Positions 43,381 through 52,669 of a stretch of DNA of 64,000 bases are shown piece by piece. A program made the translations under genes and the position numbers. The notes beneath the pieces were generated by a model, which saw nothing but the letters and a program-made list of their open reading frames with translations, had not been told where the DNA came from and made no database searches. Source of the stretch: Halobacteriovorax sp. GTDB lineage: Bacteria; Bdellovibrionota; Bacteriovoracia; Bacteriovoracales; Bacteriovoracaceae. Within the stretch, counting starts at the first letter, position 1; each line of letters starts with the position of its first letter. The stretch lies in NCBI GenBank assembly GCA_020048985.1, contig JAIFLR010000013.1, positions 1 to 64,000 on the forward strand, read 5' to 3'.

Positions 43381-43794
43381 TTATACGGCTTTTTTTAGCG
43401 ATTGTGCATCAGAGACTGGTACATTAAACGAAATACCACCATCCATCTTAATGTTTAGACCGCCCTCAGAAACCTCGAGCATGATCGTTTTGCCACCAAC
43501 TTCGAATTGAAGCTCCAGATTCAAGTCACCCTGAACCTTAAATGACATTGATGTGGATGTAGAGGTCTTTGTTTGAGTTGCTGCTGGAGTCTCTTTTTTC
43601 TCAAAAGGAAGAACTTCCGCGTCGCTTTTTGTGGCGATAGGAATTGATATTTCTTCTTCCATTTCTGCCAGCTCTTCCATGACAGATGAAGCTTCCACCG
43701 TGTCAGTTTCGTCGGCGCCATTAAAATCTTCTTCCAGAGATTCAATTTCTTTCATAATGTCTGAAAGCTCTTGATCGTTGAAGCTCTTATCCAT
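43381..43794 (-). CDS. Hypothetical acidic protein
   Basis: 137 residues with a good GGGGG-type ribosome site. The N-terminal ~55 residues are very acidic and helical (IMKEIESLEEDF, EELAEMEEE). A Thr/Ser linker follows, then a C-terminal beta-rich domain of about 55 residues (FKVQGDLNLELQFEVGGKTIMLEV). Cytoplasmic; the family is not recognised. It lies 7 nt upstream of rsmD on the same strand. Confidence 0.65.
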   Translation of the reverse strand: MDKSFNDQELSDIMKEIESLEEDFNGADETDTVEASSVMEELAEMEEEISIPIATKSDAEVLPFEKKETPAATQTKTSTSTSMSFKVQGDLNLELQFEVGGKTIMLEVSEGGLNIKMDGGISFNVPVSDAQSLKKAV

Positions 43795-43978
43795 GTCATC
43801 CCCCGTGCAAAGGTAATTTGTTTATGCTGCGTTCGTTATACGAATCTATGCTCAGTTCCTAATCGGAGCAACGCGGTAAAACTTTAGAAAAATACTCCTA
43901 TTCAGGCTCTTTTTCCATGACAAGAACACACGGATAAGTCACAATCTGGCACCCTTTTAATAATTAAATCAACGACTT

Positions 43979-46843
43979 TTGACGTACTTGGAACAAGTGA
44001 CCAGGAAGATATTTTTTGCTCAACAATGGCTTCAAAAAGATGAATCGCATGACGATTCTTTGGTACCTACTGTACCCAAGTCCACCAAAGAAATTTGTCC
44101 CATCAAAAGTCGATTCCCTACTTTCATAAACCGTCAGAAAATTGTCGCTCGCACTTTGCCCGTACTTGATGACACAAAATTTTCACCTATGAATTGCTTT
44201 GTTCCCGGCTGGAAAGGTGAATCCCTCTCTTCCAAGCACGTTGTTAAATTTGAACGATTACTTAAAACCGTTGAAGACGATATTCGCAACGAACTTCTAA
44301 AAACCAAAGATTTTCCCCGCACGATCAAGATGGGGCTCTACAACGAGTTTCTCTCTTATGCTGAAAGCCTTGGCCTGCATTTCGAAGGCCTCGATGACAT
44401 GGGTCGATTCTGGCAGCTGCTCACACCCGAGAAGCTGAGCGAAGACAAAGATTTATCTCAATTCGTTGATATCTACACTGGCCGCATAGCCACCATGACA
44501 TTTCTAAAACTACGTTTTATTGCTTCTCTCCTTGATAAATGTGGCCTCGAACTTAACGATCGGGCACTGCTCTACCCTACTTCTTTCTTGTCTCAGATAT
44601 TCAAGAAAGGCAGTCAGTCTGAACTCAATTCAAGGGCGCTTGAGAGCAATTTATACAGCTGGTATCGTCCTAACGAGGCCATGAAAGAAACGATGAAAGA
44701 ACTTCTGCTCCTTTCAAAAGACCTGGCAATTACCGAGATTATTAAAAATGTTTCGGTAAGAACTCAGGTCAAACAAGATCAAGGTAAGGTTTATTCTCAC
44801 GCCTTATCTCAAGTTAGCTTGGGGCTATTTTTAAATTCCCTTCAAATCAACTTTCCCATGTGGATTGAAACGATTGAAGGAAAAACAATTCCATCTGGAA
44901 GTCTTGAGCAAGAAGAAATCATCAGCTGTAAATACTTTGGTGATTACTTAGAATCTCTTTCCCTTTCACACTGGCTTGCCCAGGAAAACAACCAGAACTT
45001 CCGTTGGGATCAGATTCTTTGTCCAGACTTCAAAGGGCTTGAATTTATTTCAGGTAACTTCGCCAAGATCTGCAATGAGCTTCAGTTCCTTACTTTTCTG
45101 GTTAACAAAGCTGAGCATCAGCGCGAAAAACCAATTGAATACATCTGCAAAATCATGGGAGGTCACTTTCGTAATAGAAAGAACTCTCACGCCAAGCAGG
45201 GTTTATTATTAGAACATAATCCATTTTATTCTTCGACCTACGATCGAGTGGTGCTCAATCTGTGCCATTTTCCTAAGAATAATCCTCAGCACTATTTAAT
45301 GACTCAAATTCTGGAGCAGGTTAAATATTTAAAGAACGATGGATATCTTTTTGTTCTTTCAAATAAAAAACTATTCGTTCCTTCTTTGAGAGAAAGATTA
45401 GAGCCAGTTTTAAAAGAACTCAAAACAGAAGCCATCTTTGACATGGAGAATGTCAAAGGCAAAGGAGAGCTTGGCTCTTACGTCTACGTTTTCCGTAAAC
45501 GTGCTCAAGAAAGCGCATGTCAAAAACAACTTTGTTCATACTTCAGAGTTTCGGCCGATCTTACAACGTTTCAAGAGTTTTCAAGTTTAACCGAACACTT
45601 AAGAACATTCTATCTCTCACACTTAACTGAAATGCCTCCAATGGCGCAAATCGATTTCTCTGATTCATTCAGACTTGAGTATTACCAGGAAGCTTTGGTT
45701 AATGGGATGCTGATTCATTCAACCAATGAAGATTCTTCTCGCATTACTCACCCTACTTTTTTTAAAAACTTGATGAACTCTTGTGTTCCCTTGGACACGC
45801 TATTTGAAATAAAATCCATCTCATTTAATGAGAAGTTCAACCACAAAGACAATAGTTTGAACCTGGGACTAACACGAGATCACACTTACTTTGTAGTTGT
45901 AGATTTCAGAAGGTCTGAAGTTTCTCTTGAACTCCATCCAATGGACACGCTACGTTCGATCCATTCTGATTACGGTGAAACTCTCTGTAACTATTTTGAA
46001 CTTCATCCTAAGCTCCAGGGACTCAACCCAAATATTTTACGAAATTATTTCGTAACTCCAATTGGCAAGCAGGTCACAAATCTCACCTTCACGGGTGGAC
46101 CTAGTCTGGTTAAGGGATCGCTTTCTAAGTTGCTCGTACCTAAATTTATGGCCGAAACTGAAGCTCTTCCTCAAAACCTGAAGGGAGCATTTACTATCTT
46201 CGAGAAATCTGAAGAGGACTTCTTACAACTTTCTCCTCAAGCCGTATTAATGTCGTTTAACCACATTGATCAGATTGCCCGTGATGTGTTGCCTAAGCAC
46301 GCTTGCGAAATACTTTCCCATTATTCAAATCTTGAACGAACCCTCCAGTCACTTATCTGGAAAATGGATGATACGAGATACGGGCACAAAATTAGTTTTA
46401 ACAATCCGATGATCCAGGCCAAGCTGGTCCAAAAAACGACCAAACCCATGTATCCGGATAATCAAGAGATCTACCTGGAATTTGTCGAAGGCTCTTCCCC
46501 AGTCGACATCCATTTGCCTTTGACTCAAACCCAAATGAAAGTCACTCACGATGGGGACCTTAAACTTTATTCGCTAGAGCTCATCTCTAATGACAGAGTT
46601 ATTGTTCGTTTGCATGCTGAAGAGTTAATGATTCTATTTATTAACTTCCTCCTCACCCATGCTATGAATGTCTCTCTTTCAAAAATTCTTAAAGCTATTC
46701 ATGTTCCCGCTTTAAACGACCTTAAACTTATAATTGAAACCACTCAGGGTCTGAAGCAAACGTACCAAGAAGTACTGAGCAAAGTTCAGGCATCGATATT
46801 GATGGCCTTCAGCGTACACGTGAGCCCCAAGAGGACTCCGTGA
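43979..46843 (+). CDS. Large protein with degenerate N6-DNA-methylase-like region
   Basis: 954 residues from a TTG with no clear ribosome site; a GTG at 43997 is an alternative. Around residues 420-520 the order YDRVVLNLCHFPKNN, helix, YLKNDGYLFVLSNKKLFVP, LRERLEPVL, then EAIFDMENV..GELGSYVYVF parallels type I HsdM methylases. However, the catalytic NPPF/Y is replaced by NLCHF, so activity is doubtful. A later stretch (FTGGPSLVKGSLSKLLVPKF) recalls the specificity-subunit TRD. No restriction subunit is nearby. It overlaps dtd by 4 nt, so the two are co-translated. The methylase relation is inferred from pattern only. Confidence 0.7.
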   Translation: MTYLEQVTRKIFFAQQWLQKDESHDDSLVPTVPKSTKEICPIKSRFPTFINRQKIVARTLPVLDDTKFSPMNCFVPGWKGESLSSKHVVKFERLLKTVEDDIRNELLKTKDFPRTIKMGLYNEFLSYAESLGLHFEGLDDMGRFWQLLTPEKLSEDKDLSQFVDIYTGRIATMTFLKLRFIASLLDKCGLELNDRALLYPTSFLSQIFKKGSQSELNSRALESNLYSWYRPNEAMKETMKELLLLSKDLAITEIIKNVSVRTQVKQDQGKVYSHALSQVSLGLFLNSLQINFPMWIETIEGKTIPSGSLEQEEIISCKYFGDYLESLSLSHWLAQENNQNFRWDQILCPDFKGLEFISGNFAKICNELQFLTFLVNKAEHQREKPIEYICKIMGGHFRNRKNSHAKQGLLLEHNPFYSSTYDRVVLNLCHFPKNNPQHYLMTQILEQVKYLKNDGYLFVLSNKKLFVPSLRERLEPVLKELKTEAIFDMENVKGKGELGSYVYVFRKRAQESACQKQLCSYFRVSADLTTFQEFSSLTEHLRTFYLSHLTEMPPMAQIDFSDSFRLEYYQEALVNGMLIHSTNEDSSRITHPTFFKNLMNSCVPLDTLFEIKSISFNEKFNHKDNSLNLGLTRDHTYFVVVDFRRSEVSLELHPMDTLRSIHSDYGETLCNYFELHPKLQGLNPNILRNYFVTPIGKQVTNLTFTGGPSLVKGSLSKLLVPKFMAETEALPQNLKGAFTIFEKSEEDFLQLSPQAVLMSFNHIDQIARDVLPKHACEILSHYSNLERTLQSLIWKMDDTRYGHKISFNNPMIQAKLVQKTTKPMYPDNQEIYLEFVEGSSPVDIHLPLTQTQMKVTHDGDLKLYSLELISNDRVIVRLHAEELMILFINFLLTHAMNVSLSKILKAIHVPALNDLKLIIETTQGLKQTYQEVLSKVQASILMAFSVHVSPKRTP

Positions 46844-47277
46844 AGGTAGTAGTTCAAAGAGTCCAGGAAGCCGAAGTTCGGGTAGAAAATGAAACAGTTG
46901 GCGCCATAGGTGCTGGACTTCTACTTCTGGTTTGTTTTGAACAAGGTGACGACGAATCTGCCATCAATAAAAGCGTTGATAAAATAAGCAAACTCAGAAT
47001 TTTTGATGATGCCGATGGAAAAATGAATCTCGATATTCAGGCCATCAAGGGTGAAATTCTCTCGATCAGCCAGTTCACACTAAGCTGGGATGGCTCCGGC
47101 GGTCACCGCCCAAGTTTCGAAAAATCGATGCTGCCCCAGGAAGCCCGATTGAAGTACGCCTTATTTAATAGGGAGCTCAGGGCCAGAGGACACACTGTCA
47201 AAGAGGGTCAATTCGGTTCTTTTATGAAGGTGTCACTAGTCAACAATGGACCAGTGACATTTATTCTTCAGTTCTAG
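46840..47277 (+). CDS. dtd: D-aminoacyl-tRNA deacylase
   Basis: 145 residues, GTG start overlapping the TGA of the large upstream gene. MKVVVQRVQEAEV, the SQFTL motif near residue 77 and the NNGPVT motif near residue 135 are diagnostic of Dtd. It removes D-amino acids mischarged onto tRNA. Coupling to the methylase-like gene is unusual. The last 4 nt overlap the convergent membrane-protein gene. Confidence 0.98.
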   Translation: MKVVVQRVQEAEVRVENETVGAIGAGLLLLVCFEQGDDESAINKSVDKISKLRIFDDADGKMNLDIQAIKGEILSISQFTLSWDGSGGHRPSFEKSMLPQEARLKYALFNRELRARGHTVKEGQFGSFMKVSLVNNGPVTFILQF

Positions 47278-48641
47278 TTCATTAATTCGCGGGCCAGATC
47301 TTTCTTTTTACCTTTCACTACTGACACTAAATTCTTATTTGATTTTGCATCTCTAGGAACACGGTTCATAGTGAATCTAATCGCCATTCCAGTAATCGCT
47401 CCAGCGCGGTCTGTTTTATTTTCAATATGCCAGGTAGAGTTCGTCTCGTTGGCCATCTCTTTGAGAAGAATCATATTCATATCCATTGAGTCAGCGGAGA
47501 TGTTCTGATTATTCTGACTGAAATCAAGTTCCGTTGCTGTGAATGTATTTCCCGCTAGGAACAAATTGATGATCGCCTTATCAGAATGAATCTGGTTGGA
47601 AACGATAATTTTCTTCCCATCATTTCTGCGCGTAGCAAGCTTGTTGATAGCAGCATTCATCATCTGTTCAAAACCTTCAAAGGCCACTGCCAATTGAACA
47701 TCTCGCACATCACTAACATGAATCAAGTCTTTGGCATTAATATTCTGAATTGAAACCAGAACTTCTTTAAATGAAGTTTTATGCCCATCAAGGGTCTCAG
47801 GTGGTGTGAATTCTGGAATTTCTTCCTTCGTCTCAACTGTCTCAGTCTTTTCGTTTTTTCCTTCATAATAAGCCGAACGAGAAGCCATTCTCTCCAAAAG
47901 ATCACCATGATAATCTTTAAAGATTTGCGCACTCACAGGTAGCCCTTGAGTCAGAAGACCACGCTCAATAATTTGATCAACCATGGCACCCACATTGGCC
48001 TGGCCAGTCTTTAATAAGTTAAGAGCTTTCTTTTCAATCTCTTGCTGAAGTTGAATGCGATTAAATTCTTTGAGAGAAAGAATACTTAGGGAAATAACAA
48101 ACATCAAAAGTCCAAGACCCATCAACACTTCATCACTCATCTGTATTTCTCTGATGCGGGAATTAGTTGCATCAATCTCATCTACAAGATTAATTTTAAG
48201 ATTCTCCATTTGAGAAAACTTTGACGAGAGAGGATTTAAAGGAACATCCAAATTCTTACCACTCACCATTGGGCTATGAGTGCGAACAACACTTTCATGA
48301 AACCAATGAACATCTGAAATCAATTTATTAAGAGTTTCATAACCCTTGCCAATATTTTGCTTAAATGGATTGATCCCTTTAATTGTTTCATTCAGGCATT
48401 CATCAGACAGACCCATAAAACCGCGGTTCAAATAAGGTGAGTGAATATCCTTAATCATCATGGCAGTGAACGTTTGTGAGATGCGGTTAAAACAAGTGCC
48501 TACGCCCTGGTTCAAAACATTCATACGATCTAATTGATTCTGATTGGTTTGGTGATGCCAGAAAGCACCGAGAGTCATAAGAAGTCCAAGGCCACACAGC
48601 ATGAGGACTTTAGACGAAGAAACGCCAAGTAATTTTTTCAT
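47274..48641 (-). CDS. Membrane protein with a kinase-like ATPase remnant
   Basis: 455 residues from ATG 48641. TM1 is near residues 10-26 and TM2 near 165-185 (GLGLLMFVISLSILSL), with a ~135-residue helical periplasmic sensor-like loop between them. The cytoplasmic part has a coiled coil and a linker. The C-terminal ~150 residues (FEQMMNAAINKLATRR, IIVSNQIHSDKAIINLFL, MILLKEMANETNSTWHIENK) follow the order of a HATPase domain but lack H, N, G1 and G2 boxes. Probably a receptor derived from a histidine kinase that no longer phosphorylates. The call is by topology and pattern. Confidence 0.6.
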   Translation of the reverse strand: MKKLLGVSSSKVLMLCGLGLLMTLGAFWHHQTNQNQLDRMNVLNQGVGTCFNRISQTFTAMMIKDIHSPYLNRGFMGLSDECLNETIKGINPFKQNIGKGYETLNKLISDVHWFHESVVRTHSPMVSGKNLDVPLNPLSSKFSQMENLKINLVDEIDATNSRIREIQMSDEVLMGLGLLMFVISLSILSLKEFNRIQLQQEIEKKALNLLKTGQANVGAMVDQIIERGLLTQGLPVSAQIFKDYHGDLLERMASRSAYYEGKNEKTETVETKEEIPEFTPPETLDGHKTSFKEVLVSIQNINAKDLIHVSDVRDVQLAVAFEGFEQMMNAAINKLATRRNDGKKIIVSNQIHSDKAIINLFLAGNTFTATELDFSQNNQNISADSMDMNMILLKEMANETNSTWHIENKTDRAGAITGMAIRFTMNRVPRDAKSNKNLVSVVKGKKKDLARELMN

Positions 48642-48844
48642 AGTAAACAACATCCTTATTGTTCCAAAGACTGAAAATATCTAATTTTCCTCGGTTATTG
48701 TCTCTTTTTCAGTCCCTTTGAGTCAAGGTCGGAAAATTTGACCGAGTATAAAGCTCAAGTGATAGAAAATTCGTATTCGCCTATGGTACATTGCCTCTGA
48801 TCAGAAATTAGAGCTATGATCTTTGAGTACAGGAGTCCGGTCTT

Positions 48845-49663
48845 ATGACGGATATGGCCATCCACATTAACTTCAAAATAAATTACGCACGCTCGCTAGC
48901 GTTGACTCTGCTTTTGCATTTAATCGTAGCTGCCGTGGTGCAGGGTCCGGAAATAGTTGCCAACAATTTTACCAAAGATACCCCTACTCGAAATCCTCTT
49001 AAGATTCACACGCTGGGTATTAAACGAAAGACCCCCACAGAAAATACTGTCTATGCCAGAGAAAACAAAGTTCAAATTCTCAAGCAGCAACGTGATGGCC
49101 ACCATTCCAAAAAGCTAAGCTTCAGTGATCTTAAGGCCACTCCTGAACAGATCTCTCGCCCGGGAACCCTTCCCAAACAAACAACGGCGATGAATGGCAT
49201 TCGTTTCGGAAATGATGAACTCAAAAAAATGGCACAAGAATCCTACAGTGGAAACACACAAACATTCGCTGGCGACAAGATCTCTCTGAAGTATGAAGTA
49301 CCAGACGGAAAAAAACTGGATGAACTGAACGAAGCTGAACTCAGACTCTATGGATTTCTAAAAAGAGGCGCAAAAAATTACGCCACCTCAATTGCAGCTG
49401 AACTTCATGAATTTAATTTGAAATACCCTCACCTACAATTTCCCATGACGGATACAAAACAGCTCATGACGGGAAGACTGACTTATGATGAGAAAGGAAA
49501 TCTCAAGCAGATTAAAATGGTTCGCTGGACAAACATTGATAGGCTGCAAGGATTTTTTGAAGAAGTCTTAAAGCGCATGGACGTCATGCAAAATCCGCCG
49601 AAAGAACTGTGGTCTCAAAATGGTGAGTTCACAGTTTTCGTCACTCTTCAGATTAACGGCTAA
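48845..49663 (+). CDS. TonB-like protein
   Basis: 272 residues. A single N-terminal membrane helix (ARSLALTLLLHLIVAAVV) is followed by a long basic, flexible periplasmic region. The C-terminal ~90 residues (LMTGRLTYDEKGNLKQIKMV, FFEEVLKRM, NGEFTVFVTLQING) match the TonB C-terminal fold, as in energy-transducer or AgmX-type proteins. No ExbB/ExbD genes are adjacent. The end overlaps the anti-sigma-like gene by 11 nt. Confidence 0.72.
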   Translation: MTDMAIHINFKINYARSLALTLLLHLIVAAVVQGPEIVANNFTKDTPTRNPLKIHTLGIKRKTPTENTVYARENKVQILKQQRDGHHSKKLSFSDLKATPEQISRPGTLPKQTTAMNGIRFGNDELKKMAQESYSGNTQTFAGDKISLKYEVPDGKKLDELNEAELRLYGFLKRGAKNYATSIAAELHEFNLKYPHLQFPMTDTKQLMTGRLTYDEKGNLKQIKMVRWTNIDRLQGFFEEVLKRMDVMQNPPKELWSQNGEFTVFVTLQING

Positions 49664-49973
49664 CCCATTCTTCCCAAGAATTTCTAACTCTATCGGCGAA
49701 GCTTTTTGGCTCTTCTTTGAGAAGATTAAAAATCGAAAGCTTCATCTCACTCTCTAACGATTCTGTTATTTCCTTAGACATCAACGGTACAGGAATAAGG
49801 TTTTTCAAGAACGAAAGTTCATCTTCTTTCTTTTTAATCTGAGCTTCAAATTCCGGATGTGTTCGAATATAAGCTTCAAACTCTGACTTCTCTTCAATCG
49901 ACAAAGAGCCATCAAGAAAGCCTAGAATCTTTTTTTGAAATTTTGAATCTATCGTATTTTGAGTTTTTTCCAT
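49653..49973 (-). CDS. Small anti-sigma-like protein
   Basis: 106 residues from ATG 49973, which overlaps the stop of the sigma-like gene (TGATG); a GTG one codon earlier is possible. The N-terminal ILGFLDGSLSIEEKSEFEAYIRTHPEFEAQI resembles the anti-sigma/zinc-finger helical hairpin (written in parts: ILGFLDGSLS, EKSEFEAYI, HPEFEAQI) but lacks its His and Cys ligands. There is no membrane segment. Given its coupling to the sigma-like gene, it may be that protein's regulator. Confidence 0.6.
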   Translation of the reverse strand: MEKTQNTIDSKFQKKILGFLDGSLSIEEKSEFEAYIRTHPEFEAQIKKKEDELSFLKNLIPVPLMSKEITESLESEMKLSIFNLLKEEPKSFADRVRNSWEEWVSR

Positions 49974-50458
49974 CACGGTTGAACTCCTTGATTAAAATCA
50001 TTAAGTAACAAGAATCTTCCGTTATGAAGTTTCTCAATCACCTCGTAGCGGGGCATAGTAGCAATGTCTTCAATTTCATCCACAGTGAATTGAAAATCAT
50101 ATCTTAAGCTGATTATGAGTCTGACTTTGGGGGCCAAGCCATAGAATGACTGAAAATCTGAAGGCTGATTAAATTTTGTCTGATCAACTAACTGAGAAGA
50201 TCTTCTGCATCCAATTTCACCCATGTAACGAAGAATACCTTTAAAATAAAGTCGGCGCGAAATCTGAATATCTTTTTTAGAAAGTAATTCGTACTCGGAT
50301 GCTGCCAGTATTTTTTTCTTTTCTTTAATAAGGTAAGCGTTAAGTGAATCAACTACTAACTGCTCAGCTTGGAGATCATCCGGGATGAGTCTGAAGGCCA
50401 TGCGGTAGAGCTTATCCGTCACTGGTAAAACTAACTGGTAAAAATCTTTTCTTTTCAT
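49973..50458 (-). CDS. ECF sigma-factor-like protein
   Basis: 161 residues. The N-terminal half (FYQLVLPVTDKLYRMAFRLI, DDLQAEQLVVDSLNAYL) matches the helical pattern of sigma region 2; the C-terminal half (YGLAPKVRLIISLRYDFQFTVDEIEDI, EVIEKLHNGRFLL) matches region 4 with its helix-turn-helix. The DNA-melting and -10 residues are poorly conserved, so it may be a divergent ECF sigma factor or a sigma-derived regulator. It is coupled to the anti-sigma-like gene. Confidence 0.65.
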   Translation of the reverse strand: MKRKDFYQLVLPVTDKLYRMAFRLIPDDLQAEQLVVDSLNAYLIKEKKKILAASEYELLSKKDIQISRRLYFKGILRYMGEIGCRRSSQLVDQTKFNQPSDFQSFYGLAPKVRLIISLRYDFQFTVDEIEDIATMPRYEVIEKLHNGRFLLLNDFNQGVQP

Positions 50459-50649
50459 AGGTAGATATTGTACCCACGAGCAACTAGGGGGTTCAAGGGC
50501 CCTTTATCTATCAATTCCTGTCAGCCTAAACCCTGTTTTCAATAGGTTAGCATGTTCCGGCTCGAAATTTATCAAGTTTTTCTCGCTAACTTCCGAATAG
50601 TTCATGGAGAAAGACTAAAACGGGATATTAATCCGCTTTGAAGGTATGT

Positions 50650-51732
50650 ATGAAGCAAAAAACTTTTCTACTGATGATCACATTTTTCGCTCTGATTCTG
50701 ACAGGCTGTCAGCAAAAAGCGTCCAAGAAATCATCATCGAGCACCACTAACCCTAGCAGCTTAAACTGTTCAGGCCAGGCTTACTGGACCACACCAGGTT
50801 GTGTCGGCTTCTGCCAAAATAGTCCTTCCAACTATGCTTGTAACGGTGGAACAACCACTGGCGGTACAACAACTGGTGGAACTACCGGAGGCACTACTGG
50901 TGGCACAGTGACAGGTATGTGTGCACTCAATCCAACAGCTGCTTATTGTTCTCCAACTTATTGTTCAGCTTTACCTAAACCATATGGATGCCTTGCAAAC
51001 GGAACCAACTGTTTTCAAAATCAAACAGCAGCAGGCTGTGGTGGATCATCAACAGTAGTTGCCGCCAATCCATATTGGGGAGTCTGGTATCCAGGTGGAG
51101 TGCCCGCAAGTACTTGCTCGGCAACTACCCTTCCAGATGGATTGACCACTGCTTTAGAAACTCGTAAAGGAACTATTACACTGAGCAGTCCAGGCAAAGA
51201 AAGCGCAATCCCCACTGAATACTCACCATTTAGTTCGGATGCTTCTCAATTAATCAACACCACAACCATGCTAAAAAGCGTGGCGCAGGCGAAGATGTTT
51301 TTCCTAACAGACTCTGTCCTAAAATTCAGAGTCAAAGTGAATCCAGAACCAGATTCTCCGGGGACGGCGTCGAGTGTCTGTTATGGACGTGGCACTGGTG
51401 CTTATCTGTCTGGTTACACGAAACTTAAGTATACTGTGAAAGTTTATGCAGCTTCATCGAGCAATGCTGTTTCCTGGCTCGCGACTCTTGGCCCTTTTAC
51501 CACTGGTGTAAATGGTTGTTCAGAAGCGATTGACCTGTCGGAATATAAAGAGGCCAGCCCTTCTGGATTAATCGTTACTATTAATGATGTTCAAGAAAAT
51601 AAGAACTGCTCAAACTGGAACTGGAACAGCGCCGGCTGGAACGCTTGTAATACTTTTAACAAAGTCCGTAAAATGGAATGCTGGTCAATGGATTTTGAAG
51701 TGGCAGCAGATGGAACTAAGACTTTTGATTAA
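50650..51732 (+). CDS. Cys-rich lipoprotein with Thr/Gly repeat linker
   Basis: 360 residues from ATG 50650 (AAGG upstream). Lipobox LTGC, then a Ser/Thr linker and a Cys-rich segment. Next comes a tandem GGTT-type repeat (residues ~75-100, about GGTTTGGTTTGGTTGGTTGG), a flexible stalk that could vary in length by slippage. The C-terminal ~220 residues are beta-rich with Cys pairs and Trp (NWNWNSAGWNACN), like a lectin or adhesin head. Probably displayed on the cell surface. Family not recognised; its end overlaps gshB by 17 nt. Confidence 0.75.
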   Translation: MKQKTFLLMITFFALILTGCQQKASKKSSSSTTNPSSLNCSGQAYWTTPGCVGFCQNSPSNYACNGGTTTGGTTTGGTTGGTTGGTVTGMCALNPTAAYCSPTYCSALPKPYGCLANGTNCFQNQTAAGCGGSSTVVAANPYWGVWYPGGVPASTCSATTLPDGLTTALETRKGTITLSSPGKESAIPTEYSPFSSDASQLINTTTMLKSVAQAKMFFLTDSVLKFRVKVNPEPDSPGTASSVCYGRGTGAYLSGYTKLKYTVKVYAASSSNAVSWLATLGPFTTGVNGCSEAIDLSEYKEASPSGLIVTINDVQENKNCSNWNWNSAGWNACNTFNKVRKMECWSMDFEVAADGTKTFD

Positions 51733-52669
51733 TCATATCGATCACTACGTCCGCAAGATTTTTCTTGAGGGCGTAGCTGACTTCGACCAATAACCCCGGA
51801 CAAGTGATATTGACCTCAGTGACAGCGTCGCCAAGAATGTCAAAGGCAAGCCAGTCCACTCCATAAGATCTTAATTCAGCAGCTATTTTCTCGCAGCGCT
51901 CACGGGCAACGTCAGATAACTCATGGGCACCAAAAGTGGCACCTTGAGCGATATTAGAAAGGAATTCGCCGTCCTTTGGAGTCTTGAGAATCGTGCCGAT
52001 TTCCTCACCCTTAAAATAGAGCGAGCGGATTTCTCCTCTCGTTACGGCTTCAACAAAAGGTTGAACGATAACAGGACCATTAAGTTCATTAACCTTCTCT
52101 TCAAAGCGCTCTTGCCATCCAGTCACTGGCAACTTCTCAACACCTAAGCCACTATATAAATCCATTGGTTTCAAAATAAGGGCTGAAGGCTTAGGATCCA
52201 GATTGTGCACAAACTGGGCGGCGAGCTTGACGTTAGAGCCTACGAAGCTCGCAACAGATCCCTCTTTGCGGTAAGCGTAGAGTTTTTCATTAAAGAGCAT
52301 TATTCCACGAGGATGGTTAAGAACCTGAATCCCCTTTTCTGCTAAATCATCCAGCATCCATAAGATACGCAGGTAGCGGCTATCAAATGGTGGATCCAGT
52401 CGCATGTGAATCATGTCAGTTGTATGGAGTTCAATCACTTTTGTGTCAGTCGTTTCAAAGGACTGCATATAGATGCCATCTTCTTTCAGTGTTCCCTGGA
52501 AAGAATGGACGGTCAGTTTTTGAACCCCTTGATTATGAATAGCAAAATCTTTTTCGAAAAAAACATAACACTCAATTCCCCTTCTTTGCATCGCTAGTGC
52601 CAGCATGAAAGAGGAGTCTTTTTTTACGTTGAGTTTTTCAATGGGATCAATCAAGAGCAAGTGGCGCAT
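51716..52669 (-). CDS. gshB: Glutathione synthetase (ATP-grasp)
   Basis: 317 residues, as expected for GshB. The family landmarks are DPIEKLNVKKDSSFMLALAMQRRG at the N-terminus (read as DPIEKLNVKKDSS), RLDPPFDSRY, NHPRGIMLFNEKLYA, LKPMDLYSGLGV and the C-terminal DILGDAVTEVNITCPG. It joins gamma-glutamylcysteine and glycine. AAAGG precedes the ATG. Its start overlaps the end of the COG4324 peptidase gene by 23 nt. Gives glutathione for enzymes such as the glyoxalase II-like protein at 15744. Confidence 0.93.
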   Translation of the reverse strand: MRHLLLIDPIEKLNVKKDSSFMLALAMQRRGIECYVFFEKDFAIHNQGVQKLTVHSFQGTLKEDGIYMQSFETTDTKVIELHTTDMIHMRLDPPFDSRYLRILWMLDDLAEKGIQVLNHPRGIMLFNEKLYAYRKEGSVASFVGSNVKLAAQFVHNLDPKPSALILKPMDLYSGLGVEKLPVTGWQERFEEKVNELNGPVIVQPFVEAVTRGEIRSLYFKGEEIGTILKTPKDGEFLSNIAQGATFGAHELSDVARERCEKIAAELRSYGVDWLAFDILGDAVTEVNITCPGLLVEVSYALKKNLADVVIDMINQKS

